From the NCBI GenBank assembly GCA_035549075.1, contig DASZRT010000055.1, positions 15,023-79,022 of the forward strand: a DNA stretch of 64,000 bases. Reading direction: 5' to 3'. Below, one piece after another: positions 26,979 to 35,936 of the stretch (its first letter is position 1; each line of letters starts with the position of its first letter). The stretch comes from DASZFV01 sp035549075 (GTDB lineage: Bacteria > Myxococcota_A > Polyangia > Fen-1088). Below the pieces are notes generated by a model. The model was not told where the DNA came from. It ran no database searches and saw only the letters and a program-made list of their open reading frames with translations. The position numbers were made by a program, and so were the translations under genes.

Positions 26979-28640
26979 ATGGCGAACTCTTCGAGCGGTT
27001 TCACCGCGACGCTCTGGCCTCTCATCACCGGGCTCGCGGTCGGGTTTCTCGTCGGACGCGAGACGGCTTCGCATCACGCGCCCGAAGAGGCGTCTGATTC
27101 GGCTGCGCCGACGAAGGTCGCCGACAAGGCGCCGGACGGCGTCGCGCTCCCCGCGAAGATCTACAAGAGCGAGAGCGAGTTCCCGTCGGAGTGGACGAAG
27201 TCGGCTGACCTCTCGTCGGTGACGGCCGTGAGCTTCGCCGGCATGACCGAGGCGCAGAAGGTCACGGCCATGCAGGCGCTCAACGAGCGCAACTGCGAGT
27301 GCGGCTGCGGCATGGGCAAGATCGCCGGCTGCCTCAAGAAGGATCCCAACTGCCCGCGCAGCCCCAACCTCGCCAAGCTCGCCGTCGACATGGTGAAGCA
27401 GGGCAAGGGGCTCGGCGAGATCCTCGCGGCCATCGACGCCCAGCAGAAGCCGGCCGCCGGCGCGAACGCGCCGTCGGGCGCGCCCGCGGGCGGCGCGAAG
27501 AAGGTGAACCCGTTCGCCTACAACCTCCGTCGCGGCGACAAGGCGACGAAGGTGACGATCGTAGAGTTCAGCGACTTCCAGTGCCCGTTCTGCAAGCGCG
27601 CCGAGCCCACGGTGCAGGCGCTGCTCAAGAAGTACGGCAAGGACGTCTCGCTCGTGTGGATGAACCAGCCGCTGCCGTTCCACGACCACGCGATGGACGC
27701 CGCGACGGCGTTCCAGGCCGCGGCGAAGCAGAGCCCCGAGAAGGCGTGGCAGCTGCACGACAAGATGTACGAGAACAACACGGCGCTCGCGCGCACCGAC
27801 ATCGAGAAGTACGCGTCGGAGCTCGGCCTCAACATGTCGCGCTGGAAGAAGGACTGGGACGACCCCAAGATCAAGGAAGAGGTCCAGCAGGACTCGAAGG
27901 TCGGGACGGCCGTCGGCGCCAACGGGACGCCGACCTTCTACATCAACGGCAACGAGCTCGTCGGCGCGCAGGATCAGTCGGCGTTCGAGAAGATCATCGA
28001 CGAGCAGATCAAGAAGGCCGACGAGCTCATCAAGAAGGGCACGCCTTTGAAAGACGTCTACGGCAAGCTCATGGAGGCCGCGGCCTCGGCGCCCGCGCCT
28101 TCGGCGGCGCCCGCCGAGCCAGAAGGCAAACAAGACGTGAAGGTCGGCGACGCGCCCGTGCTGGGGCCGGCGTCGGCGAAGGTCACGATCGTCGCGTTCA
28201 GCGACTTCCAGTGCCCGTTCTGCTCGCGCGCCGTGCCGACGCTTCATCAGATCGAGGACGACTACAAAGGCAAGATCCGCGTCGCCTTCAAGAACAACCC
28301 GCTGCCGTTCCACGACAAGGCGCACCTCGCCGCCGAGGCCGCGCTGGCCGCGAACGAGCAGGGCAAGTTCTGGGAGATGCACGACAAGCTCTTCGCGAAC
28401 CAGCAGGCGCTCGATCGCCCGGCGCTCGAGAAGTACGCCGAGGATCTCGGCCTCAACATGGCGAAGTTCCGCGCGGCGCTCGACAGCGGCAAGTTCAAGG
28501 ACCGCGTCGACCGCGAGACGAAGGAGGGCGGCTCGTTCGGCGTCAGCGGCACGCCGACGTTCTTCATCAACGGCAAGAAGCTCGTGGGCGCGCAGCCCGT
28601 CGAGGCCTTCAAGACCGCGATCGACGCCGAGCTGAAGTAA
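26979..28640 (+). CDS. Tandem DsbA-like thioredoxin-fold protein
   Basis: Encodes 553 aa. A single N-terminal membrane segment (about 8-25) anchors it. A Cys-rich part (CECGCGMGKIAGCLKKDPNC) lies before two DsbA-like domains, each with a CPFC site (Cys202/205 and Cys412/415), a PLPFHD segment and a GTPTFxINGxxLVGAQ cis-Pro region. The domains are joined by an Ala/Pro-rich linker. A 28-bp stretch around the two active sites (27566-27593 and 28196-28223) is identical, which points to a fairly recent or homogenised duplication. It is probably a periplasmic disulfide oxidoreductase. Confidence 0.88.
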   Translation: MANSSSGFTATLWPLITGLAVGFLVGRETASHHAPEEASDSAAPTKVADKAPDGVALPAKIYKSESEFPSEWTKSADLSSVTAVSFAGMTEAQKVTAMQALNERNCECGCGMGKIAGCLKKDPNCPRSPNLAKLAVDMVKQGKGLGEILAAIDAQQKPAAGANAPSGAPAGGAKKVNPFAYNLRRGDKATKVTIVEFSDFQCPFCKRAEPTVQALLKKYGKDVSLVWMNQPLPFHDHAMDAATAFQAAAKQSPEKAWQLHDKMYENNTALARTDIEKYASELGLNMSRWKKDWDDPKIKEEVQQDSKVGTAVGANGTPTFYINGNELVGAQDQSAFEKIIDEQIKKADELIKKGTPLKDVYGKLMEAAASAPAPSAAPAEPEGKQDVKVGDAPVLGPASAKVTIVAFSDFQCPFCSRAVPTLHQIEDDYKGKIRVAFKNNPLPFHDKAHLAAEAALAANEQGKFWEMHDKLFANQQALDRPALEKYAEDLGLNMAKFRAALDSGKFKDRVDRETKEGGSFGVSGTPTFFINGKKLVGAQPVEAFKTAIDAELK

Positions 28641-28644
28641 AGCG

Positions 28645-29013
28645 ATGCGCTGGGCGCTCGTCGCCGCCGTGATCGGGTTCGTCGCCGGCGGCTGCGACGC
28701 CGGCGGCGCGGGCCTCGTCGACGCGGGCCCCGAGTACGGCGCCGACGCGGCCGTGCCGCCGACGCCGAACTGCGCGGACCTGTGCGCGCGCAACGCCGAT
28801 TGCGTCGTTCACCTGTGCGACGAGGACACGAATTCGACGAGCTTCGACGGCGAGCGCGAGCCTCTCGAGCACATCTGCAACGTCGGCTGCACCGACGTCG
28901 GGGTCCAGCAGGCGGCGACGGGCGCGTCGTGGCGCTGCTTGTTCGAGTCGTCGTGCCGCGCCGTCTACGGCCGCGACGTCTGCCACGCGAACGGCAACTA
29001 CAGCTGCAAGTGA
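28645..29013 (+). CDS. Cys-rich lipoprotein
   Basis: Encodes 122 aa. The signal sequence ends in AGGC (Cys17), a lipobox-like site. The mature part holds ten Cys in a spacing typical of small disulfide-rich extracellular proteins. It is 4 nt after the tandem DsbA gene, so it is a plausible substrate or partner for disulfide formation. Function unknown. Confidence 0.72.
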   Translation: MRWALVAAVIGFVAGGCDAGGAGLVDAGPEYGADAAVPPTPNCADLCARNADCVVHLCDEDTNSTSFDGEREPLEHICNVGCTDVGVQQAATGASWRCLFESSCRAVYGRDVCHANGNYSCK

Positions 29014-29023
29014 GCTCGGCGTC

Positions 29024-30421
29024 CTAGCTGGCGTTGACGATCTCGATCCAGTCGAGGTCGGGCGCGGCGTGTGAGTCGTCGGCCGTCACGAAGATGGTGT
29101 TGTTCGTTCCCGCGTTGAATCCCGGCAACGTCACCGTGACGCCGACGGGGTTCGACCAGTTGCCGTTCGCGGGGATGGCCACGTCGGTGTTCGTGCCACC
29201 GTTGACGCGGAAGCGGAGGTAGCGGTTGCTCGTGCCCGTGGCGTCGCCGTCGGTGAAGTAAACGACGATGTTGTTCGTGCCGCCGACGGCGACCTTGACG
29301 TTGGCGAACCGCACGCCCTTCTTGGGCCCGAGGTACCCGACGCGTTTGCCCATGCCGTTCTTGGAGTCGAGGACGATGGCGCAGCCGTTCAACCCCGGCG
29401 TCGTGCACCCGTTCGTCACCAAGCCCATTCCGCCCTTGATCCAGTTGCCGTTCGTGTCGAAGCCGCCGCCCTCGGCGTCCTCGGCCTGGAAGGTGATGCC
29501 GCGCCACACCGTGATGGGATAGTTCCACGTCTTGCCGTTGAGCGTGCACGCCTCGGCGCCGTCGCTCGTCGACTCGCCGGCCGTGAGCGCGTGGTTGCGA
29601 CACGAGCCGATGCTGTGCGAGGTGTCGCACAGGCCGTCCATTCCTGCGGTCTTCGGGAACGAGTTCGAGTAAGGCACCGCGCCCTGGTTGAAGCCGAGGC
29701 GGCCCGGCACGACGTTCTGATCGGAGCCAGGGCCATCGCAGTAATAGCCGTCGAGGTTGTTGCTGGTGTTCGTCACCATGATTTGGCCGAAGAACGTTCC
29801 CTCGCGCGTAGGGAACCACGGCGATTGGCCCCAGCCGACGGCGGCCATCGGGCCGTCGAGCCACAGCGGGATGTGGACGCCCGACGAGTTGACGTGCGCC
29901 ATGAGGCAGGCCGAGAGCGCCTCGGCGCAAGCCTGGTTGCAGCCGGCCGTCTCGTATTGCGGGGCGAGGCCGATCGAACCCGGGAAGGTGTAGCTCACGC
30001 CGAACTGATCTTGCTTCACGAGCGAGCGGCCCGTGGGCAGGGCGCATTTGACGAGGTACGAGATCGTCTTGCGGCCTCCGTCCGACGTCATGAGGCCGTT
30101 CGTGCTGAACAGGCCGTTCGCCGTAGCGAGCCCGTTCGCGATGTTGAGGCCGTTCGTGGTGTTGAAGCCGTTCGTCGTGTTGAACCCGTTGGTCGTGTTG
30201 AAGCCGTTGATGGAGCCGAGGCCGTTCGACGAGTTGAGGCCGTTGGTCGTGTTGAAGCCGTTCAGCGCGTTGAGGCCGTTGATCGACGACAGACCGTTGC
30301 TCGAGGTGAGCGCGGCGCTCTTCGCCTCCATCACATCAGGCGACGCCGCCGTTTGCTGGCACCCGAGGGCGCCGCCGCAGACCAGAATCCCCACGAACAT
30401 CCCGGTGCCCTTTGTCGCCAT
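29024..30421 (-). CDS. Lipoprotein with twelve NG(L/F) hexapeptide repeats
   Basis: Encodes 465 aa. A lipobox GALGC (Cys21) follows a hydrophobic leader. Residues 40-111 are twelve perfect-length hexapeptides of the form xxNG(L/F)x, e.g. SINGLN, TTNGFN. The C-terminal 120 residues resemble a carbohydrate-binding beta-sandwich (VYFTDGDATG, NNTIFVTADDSHAAPDLDWIEI), like CBM6/35. In between is a Cys-containing region (CNQACAEALSACLMAH, GYYCDGPGSDQN) not recognised. It is likely a surface-exposed glycan-binding protein. The start is ATG 30421, with TACAAT 5 nt upstream on the minus strand. Confidence 0.8.
   Translation of the reverse strand: MATKGTGMFVGILVCGGALGCQQTAASPDVMEAKSAALTSSNGLSSINGLNALNGFNTTNGLNSSNGLGSINGFNTTNGFNTTNGFNTTNGLNIANGLATANGLFSTNGLMTSDGGRKTISYLVKCALPTGRSLVKQDQFGVSYTFPGSIGLAPQYETAGCNQACAEALSACLMAHVNSSGVHIPLWLDGPMAAVGWGQSPWFPTREGTFFGQIMVTNTSNNLDGYYCDGPGSDQNVVPGRLGFNQGAVPYSNSFPKTAGMDGLCDTSHSIGSCRNHALTAGESTSDGAEACTLNGKTWNYPITVWRGITFQAEDAEGGGFDTNGNWIKGGMGLVTNGCTTPGLNGCAIVLDSKNGMGKRVGYLGPKKGVRFANVKVAVGGTNNIVVYFTDGDATGTSNRYLRFRVNGGTNTDVAIPANGNWSNPVGVTVTLPGFNAGTNNTIFVTADDSHAAPDLDWIEIVNAS
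30089..30304 (-). repeat. Twelve 18-bp tandem repeats encoding NG(L/F) hexapeptides
   Basis: Each unit is 18 bp in frame, encoding xxNG(L/F)x. Units differ mostly at third positions and at residues 1-2, so selection on the peptide is likely. There are no spacers, ruling out CRISPR. Confidence 0.9.
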
Positions 30422-30564
30422 GGGCAATTGTAAATGCAGTAACCGGGCCCACGAACAAAATGTGCCTCGATTAGTGGTCTCGCGGGGTTGGGTGATGCAG
30501 CGACGCCTCGATGTTGCAGCTCGCGCAACATCGCCCTTCGCGGTGGCAACACGGACCTCGAGCG

Positions 30565-31587
30565 TTAGAAACGCTGGGTCGGGACGTCGGGGCGGGCGCG
30601 GTGAAGGACCTGGCCACCGGGGCCGCCCCACGCGAGGCGGAGCTCGTCGGCGGTCGCTTGTCCTTCGTAGGCGTCGAGCCGGCGCTTGCCGTTGTCGCAC
30701 GCCGAAGGCGCCAGGACCTCGAACGAGCTCTCGTAGATCACGATCTGGTTGCCGCGCACTTCGCCCGAGAACTGGTAGCGGGTCGCGATCTCGAAGTCGA
30801 GCGAGAGGCTGCAGCGGTAGGCGTGGCCGTCGAGCGAGACTTGGCGGACGACGCGATCGTAGTAGCCGGAGATCTTCGTGCCGTCTTGGGTGACGTGCCA
30901 CTCCTCGCGCTCTTGCTTGTCGTCGCCGTCGGAGGCGGGGCCGTGGTGCTCCCAGAGCCAGAGGCCGCTCACGTCGATGGGCGCCTGCGAGCGCAACGTC
31001 GACGGGTTGTCGAGCAGCGCCGGCAAGCGCGACTCGCCGTTCGCGCTCGCGGCCGTGAGCTCGGGCGCCTCGTGTCCCGGCGTGCCGGCGGCGCGGTTGC
31101 GGTACAGCGTCTCGTTGCCGCCGTCGCTCTCGATCGTGAGGACGTCGCCGCGGAGCTGGCCGGTCCAGTGCAGGAGCGGCCGCGCGCCCGGGTCGCAGCG
31201 GGTCTCGGCCGCGCGTTGCGTGGTCTCGTCGATCTCGATCGCGGCGCCGCGCAGGCGCCCCGCGACCTCGAAGCGCTGCACGGCCGAGAACTGCGGTTCG
31301 CGGCTGCAGACGTAGGGGCGGCCGTCGCCCGACACGAAGGTGAGGGCGGCGATGTAGTAGCCCGACACGGCGTCGCCCGTCTGCGTGAGGTGCCACTCCT
31401 GCTTCTCGATGCGCGTGTCGCCCGCGGCGACGCCGTCCTCGATCGTCGTGCGGCTCATTCCGTCCCACACGCCGGCGACCGAAGGGATCGCGGGCGCGGC
31501 GGCGATCTTCGCGGGGTGAGGGGGATGCGCCGCGCAACCGCCTGCGGCGATCGCGATCGCGCACATCCCGGCCCGAGCGAAGCGCAT
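30565..31587 (-). CDS. Lipoprotein with internal duplication
   Basis: Encodes 340 aa. GGC (Cys18) is a probable lipidation site. Two halves align: EWHLTQTGDAVSGYY...DGRPYVC...VQRFEVAGRLRG and EWHVTQDGTKISGYY...DGHAYRC...ATRYQFSGEVRG, so it carries a tandem repeat of about 110 residues. A GTAGGAGG site lies 6 nt before the ATG. CATAAT (31620-31625, minus strand) could be its -10. Family not recognised. Confidence 0.75.
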   Translation of the reverse strand: MRFARAGMCAIAIAAGGCAAHPPHPAKIAAAPAIPSVAGVWDGMSRTTIEDGVAAGDTRIEKQEWHLTQTGDAVSGYYIAALTFVSGDGRPYVCSREPQFSAVQRFEVAGRLRGAAIEIDETTQRAAETRCDPGARPLLHWTGQLRGDVLTIESDGGNETLYRNRAAGTPGHEAPELTAASANGESRLPALLDNPSTLRSQAPIDVSGLWLWEHHGPASDGDDKQEREEWHVTQDGTKISGYYDRVVRQVSLDGHAYRCSLSLDFEIATRYQFSGEVRGNQIVIYESSFEVLAPSACDNGKRRLDAYEGQATADELRLAWGGPGGQVLHRARPDVPTQRF

Positions 31588-31699
31588 CCGAGTCCTCCTA
31601 CGCCAAGAGAGACGCCTCGATTATGACCGATTCGAGACGAGGGCCGCCCCTCGGGATGTTTATCGGCCTGCCGTTCGAGGCGCTTGAGGTCAGCCGTCT

Positions 31700-33673
31700 C
31701 TAGCTCTCTCGGGCCTTGGCGAGCGCCGTGCCGGCGGCCTCCCATTCGCCCATGCGGCGGGCGAGCAGGGCGTCGAGCTCGCGCTCGCGGTCGGCCAGGG
31801 TGTGCAGCTTCTGCCAGTCGCCCGCGTGATCACCGGCCAATTCGCCACGCACGGCGGCGAGGTCGCCCTCGATCTTGGCGACGTCAGCCTCGAGCGTCTC
31901 GACGCGCCGTTCGAGGCGGCGCAGCTCGCGCTCGCGATCTTTGTTCGCGACGCGATCTTTCGCGGCGTCCGACGCGGGCGCGGGCTTCTCTTTTTCTTTC
32001 TCTTTCTTTGGCGGGACGGGCGCGGGCGCCGCGGTCGCCTTTTCCTGTTCGTGGACGCGCCGGCGCCAGTCGCCGTAGTTGCCGAGGTGAGCCTCGACCC
32101 GATCGCCTTCGATGACGAGCAGTCGCGTGCACACGCGATCCAGGAAGTAGCGATCGTGGCTGATGACGATGAGCGTGCCCTCGTAGCCGTCGAGCGCGTC
32201 CTCGAGCGTCTCGCGCGCGGGGATGTCGAGGTGGTTCGTCGGCTCGTCGAGCACGAGCACGTTGCGCGGGAAGAGCATGATCTTCGCCATCGCGAGGCGC
32301 GAGCGCTCGCCGCCCGACAGGCCCTTGACGAGCTTGAACGGGTCGTCGCCGAAGAATCGGAACTTCGCCAGGTAGTTGCGCACCGACTCGGGCGAGAGGT
32401 CGGCGCGCACCGAACGGATCTCGTCTTCGAGCGTGAGCGACTCGTCGAGCGTGCCGAGCTTTTGATCGAAGTAGCCGATGCGCACGCCCGTGCCGATCTC
32501 GACCTTGCCGGCGAGCGGCGGCAGCTCGCCGATGAGCGTCTTGAGCAGCGTCGACTTGCCGCCGCCGTTGGGGCCGACGATGCCGACCTTGTCGCCGCGG
32601 TAGATGTTGGCCTCGACGTCGCGGAGGATCGTCGTGACGACGCCCGTCGGGCTCGTGTAGCCGACGGTGAGCTTGGGCGCGCGGATCGTCTCCTTGCTGC
32701 CGAGGTCGCCGCCGGTCTGGAACGACAGCGCGATCTTGCCCGCGTGCTCCCACTGATCGTCGGGGCGCTCCAATCGATCGAGCTTGTCGAGCATCTTGCG
32801 GCGCGACTGCGCCTGCTTCGTCTTCTGGCCCGCGAGGTTGCGGCGGATGAAGTCCTCGGTCTTCTCGACGTGCTCTTTTTGTCGCTCGAAGGCCGCGCGC
32901 TGAAGCTCGAGGCGCGCGTCGCGCTCGACGACGTACTTGTCCCAGCCCATCGGGTAGCGCACGAACTTGCCGCCCTCGAGCTCGACGATCTCGCGGCACA
33001 CGGCGCGGATGAACGCGCGGTCGTGCGACACCATGACGAACGCGCCGGGGTAGTCGGCGAGGAAGGTCTCGAGGCGCTCGATGGCCGCGAGGTCGAGGTG
33101 GTTCGTGGGCTCGTCGAGCAGCAGCAGATCGGGCTGGCGCACGAGCACCTTCGCGAGCTCGAGGCGCCCGCGCTCGCCGCCCGACAGCGTCTCGACCATG
33201 CGTCCGAGATCGCTCTCGGTGAAGCCGACGTCGACGGTGAGCCGGCGCACGCGCGACTCGAGATCGTAGCCGCCTTCGCGCTGGTAGCGCTCCTGCAGCT
33301 CGCCGTAGCGCGCGACGTCGAGGTCGTCGTGCGGTTGATCGACGCTGGACATCTTCGCTTCGAGCGCCGCGAGCTCGTCGTGCATGCGCTGCAGATCGGC
33401 GAACGGCTCCAGCAGCGCGTCGAGCAACGTGCCGCGCTCGAGCAGCTCTTGCGATTGTTTGAGGTAGGCGACGGTCTGACGCCCGAGGACGCGCACGTCG
33501 CCCGCGTCGGGCTCGAGCTCGCCCGCGAGCAGCCGCAGCGCCGTCGACTTGCCCTTGCCGTTCGGCCCCACGAGCGCGAGGCGATCGCCCGGCCGAATCA
33601 GCAGCGACGCGCCCGTGAGGAGATCGTTGCCGGGGTACCCGAAGCTGACGTCGGCGAACTGAGCGAGAGACAT
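31700..33673 (-). CDS. ABC-F family ATPase (Uup/YdiF-like)
   Basis: Encodes 657 aa. It has two ATP-binding cassettes: Walker A GPNGKGKST (about 36) and GPNGGGKST, signatures LSGGERGR and LSGGERSR, and Walker B with LLLLDEPTNHLD and VLVLDEPTNHLD. A charged linker lies between them, and a C-terminal Lys/Glu coiled-coil tail (PKKEKEKEKP then RELRRLERRVETLEAD) resembles Uup. There are no membrane segments. These proteins act on ribosomes or DNA; which one cannot be decided here. No resistance-specific linker can be recognised. Confidence 0.93.
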   Translation of the reverse strand: MSLAQFADVSFGYPGNDLLTGASLLIRPGDRLALVGPNGKGKSTALRLLAGELEPDAGDVRVLGRQTVAYLKQSQELLERGTLLDALLEPFADLQRMHDELAALEAKMSSVDQPHDDLDVARYGELQERYQREGGYDLESRVRRLTVDVGFTESDLGRMVETLSGGERGRLELAKVLVRQPDLLLLDEPTNHLDLAAIERLETFLADYPGAFVMVSHDRAFIRAVCREIVELEGGKFVRYPMGWDKYVVERDARLELQRAAFERQKEHVEKTEDFIRRNLAGQKTKQAQSRRKMLDKLDRLERPDDQWEHAGKIALSFQTGGDLGSKETIRAPKLTVGYTSPTGVVTTILRDVEANIYRGDKVGIVGPNGGGKSTLLKTLIGELPPLAGKVEIGTGVRIGYFDQKLGTLDESLTLEDEIRSVRADLSPESVRNYLAKFRFFGDDPFKLVKGLSGGERSRLAMAKIMLFPRNVLVLDEPTNHLDIPARETLEDALDGYEGTLIVISHDRYFLDRVCTRLLVIEGDRVEAHLGNYGDWRRRVHEQEKATAAPAPVPPKKEKEKEKPAPASDAAKDRVANKDRERELRRLERRVETLEADVAKIEGDLAAVRGELAGDHAGDWQKLHTLADRERELDALLARRMGEWEAAGTALAKARES

Positions 33674-33776
33674 TTTTTAAGCCGGAGGGACTTTACGCCG
33701 ACACCGGGAAACGGTTGGCGCGCACGCGAATATGTAATAGAAAACGGCGTTCCGTTCGACGTCCCAAGCACACGTC

Positions 33777-34919
33777 ATGAAAGAATATCTGCTCACCGCT
33801 GGCCCGACGCCCGTGCCGGAGCGCGTGCTCCTCGCGATGGCGCGGCCCGTGCTGTACCACCGCTCGCCCGTGTTCACGGAGATCCTGCGCGAGACGCAGG
33901 ACAGCCTGCGCTGGCTCTTCCAGACGAAGCAGCTGCCGCTCGTGCTTTCGGGCTCGGGGACGCTGGGCATGGAGGCGGCCGTCGCGAACTTCCTGCGCGC
34001 GGGCGACAAGGCCATCGTCGTGCGCGGCGGCAAGTTCGGCGAGCGCTGGGGCCGCCTCTGTCAGGCGTTCGGCATCGAGTGCGTCTTCATCGACGTCGAG
34101 TGGGGCAAAGGCGTCGACCCGAAGGCCGTCGCCGACGCGCTCGACAAGCATCCCGAGGTGCGCGCCGTCTACACGACCGCGTGCGAGACCTCGACGGCGA
34201 CCGTTCACGACGTCAAGGAGATCGCGAAGATCGTGAAGGGCAAGCCCGACACGATCATGTGCGTCGACGCCATCACGGCGATCGGCGTCACCGACGTGCC
34301 CGTCGACGAGTGGGGCTTCGACGTCACCGTGTGCGGCTCGCAGAAGGCGCTCATGCTGCCGCCGGGCCTCGCGATCGTCGCCGTGTCCGACAAGGGTTGG
34401 AAGGCGAACGAGCGCGCGAACCTGCCGCGCTTCTACGCCGACCTCGGCCGCGAGCGGAAGAGCCAGGACAAGGGCGACACGGGCTTCACGCCCGCCGTCT
34501 CGCTGATCATGGGCCTGCGCGAGTCGCTGCGCATGATGAAGGAAGAGACGATGGAGGGCGTGTTCAACCGCCACGAGCGCCTCGCGAAGGCGACGCGCGC
34601 GGCGGCGGGCGGGCTTGGCCTCGATCTGTTGTCGTCGTCGCCCGCGAACGCCGTCACGGGCTTCCGCATGCCGGCCGGCATCGATGGCGCCGCCGTCATC
34701 AAGCAGATGCGCCAGCGTTACGGCATTACGATCGCGGGCGGCCAGGACCACCTCAAGGGCAAGATCGTGCGCATCGCGCACATCGGCTATGTGAGCGAGT
34801 TCGACATCATCACGGCGATCTCGGGCCTCGAGATGACGCTGTCCGATCTGGGGTACGGCATGAGGCCGGGCGCGGGCGTCGCCGCCGCGCAGGCCACGTT
34901 CGCCGGCACCCGAGCCTGA
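33777..34919 (+). CDS. Class V aminotransferase, probable phosphoserine aminotransferase substitute
   Basis: Encodes 380 aa. The PLP-binding Lys190 lies in GSQKALMLPPG. LTAGPTPVPERVL, ACETSTATVHD and CVDAITAIGVTD are typical of the alanine-glyoxylate/serine-pyruvate aminotransferase group. It is 48 nt before serA. This group supplies phosphoserine aminotransferase activity in several lineages lacking SerC, so a serine-biosynthesis role is likely by context. Glyoxylate or pyruvate transamination is the alternative. No clear Shine-Dalgarno. Confidence 0.85.
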   Translation: MKEYLLTAGPTPVPERVLLAMARPVLYHRSPVFTEILRETQDSLRWLFQTKQLPLVLSGSGTLGMEAAVANFLRAGDKAIVVRGGKFGERWGRLCQAFGIECVFIDVEWGKGVDPKAVADALDKHPEVRAVYTTACETSTATVHDVKEIAKIVKGKPDTIMCVDAITAIGVTDVPVDEWGFDVTVCGSQKALMLPPGLAIVAVSDKGWKANERANLPRFYADLGRERKSQDKGDTGFTPAVSLIMGLRESLRMMKEETMEGVFNRHERLAKATRAAAGGLGLDLLSSSPANAVTGFRMPAGIDGAAVIKQMRQRYGITIAGGQDHLKGKIVRIAHIGYVSEFDIITAISGLEMTLSDLGYGMRPGAGVAAAQATFAGTRA

Positions 34920-34967
34920 GAGATTTTCGAAAAAACACCCGCACAGTCAGTAGAAGGAGCGCGCGCC

Positions 34968-35906
34968 ATGTCCGAGCCCATCAAGATCCTCATCTCCGAT
35001 GACATGTCCAAGAAGGCCGTCGAGATCCTCTCGGGCGCCGGCTTCCAGGTCGACGTCAAGACGGGCATGAAGCCCGAAGAGCTCGCCGCCGTCGTGGGCC
35101 AGTACCACGGTCTCGGCGTGCGTTCGGCGTCGAAGGTGACGGCCGCCGTGCTCGCGAACCCGGGCAAGCTCAAGATCATCGGCCGCGCCGGCGTCGGCGT
35201 CGACAACATCGACGTCAAGGCGGCGAAGGAGAAGGGCATCCTCGTCATCAACACGCCGCAGGGCAACGCGGCCGCGGCCGCCGAGCTCGCGATCGGGTTG
35301 ATGTTCGCGCTCGCGCGCAAGATCCCGGGCGCCGACGCCAGCATGAAGCGCGGCGAGTGGGAGAAGAAGAAGTTCATGGGCGTCGAGATCGCCGGCAAGA
35401 CCCTCGGCGTCGTCGGCCTCGGCAACATCGGCCGCAACGCCGCCCAGCGCGGCGTCGGCCTCGGCATGAACGTCATCGGCTTCGATCCGTTCCCGCCGAA
35501 GACGCTGCCGGACGGCGTGAAGGTCGTGTCGTTCGACGAGCTCGTCGCGAAGTCGGACTTCATCACGCTGCACGTGCCGCTCGTCGACAGCACGAAGAAC
35601 CTCTTCAACGCCGAGACCTTCGCCAAGATGAAGAAGGGCTCGTACCTCATCAACTGCGCGCGCGGCGGCATCGTCAACGAGCCGGACGTGCTGGGCGCGC
35701 TGCAGTCGGGTCAGCTCGCGGGCGCGGCCCTCGACGTGTTCGGCAAGGAGCCGCCGGAGAAGGCGCCGATCTTCGAGCACGAGAACGTCATCTTCACGGC
35801 CCACCTCGGCGCGTCGACGAAAGAGGCGCAGGAGAAGGTCGCGATCGAGCTCGCCGAGGTCTTCGTCGGCTTCCTGAAAGACGGCATCGTCAAGAACGCG
35901 GTGTAG
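34968..35906 (+). CDS. serA: D-3-phosphoglycerate dehydrogenase, short form
   Basis: Encodes 312 aa with an AAGGAG ribosome site. The D-isomer 2-hydroxyacid dehydrogenase pattern is complete: NAD site LGVVGLGNIGRNAAQ, the catalytic Arg in NCARGGIVNE, Glu in DVFGKEPPEK, and His in AHLGASTKEAQ. It stops after the substrate domain and lacks the ACT or ASB regulatory domains, so it should not be serine-inhibited through ACT. With the upstream aminotransferase it covers the first two steps of serine synthesis. Confidence 0.92.
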   Translation: MSEPIKILISDDMSKKAVEILSGAGFQVDVKTGMKPEELAAVVGQYHGLGVRSASKVTAAVLANPGKLKIIGRAGVGVDNIDVKAAKEKGILVINTPQGNAAAAAELAIGLMFALARKIPGADASMKRGEWEKKKFMGVEIAGKTLGVVGLGNIGRNAAQRGVGLGMNVIGFDPFPPKTLPDGVKVVSFDELVAKSDFITLHVPLVDSTKNLFNAETFAKMKKGSYLINCARGGIVNEPDVLGALQSGQLAGAALDVFGKEPPEKAPIFEHENVIFTAHLGASTKEAQEKVAIELAEVFVGFLKDGIVKNAV

Positions 35907-35936
35907 TTCCAAGCCGCGCGGCTGGCCGCGCACGAA

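Noticed and set aside
30089..30304. CRISPR-like array
   Set aside because: The repeat is an in-frame 18-bp unit with no spacers, lying in a translated lipoprotein.
31802..35002. Plus-strand open frame of 1066 codons across the ABC-F gene and the aminotransferase
   Set aside because: It is antisense to a complete ABC-F ATPase and out of frame with the aminotransferase. No domain is present.
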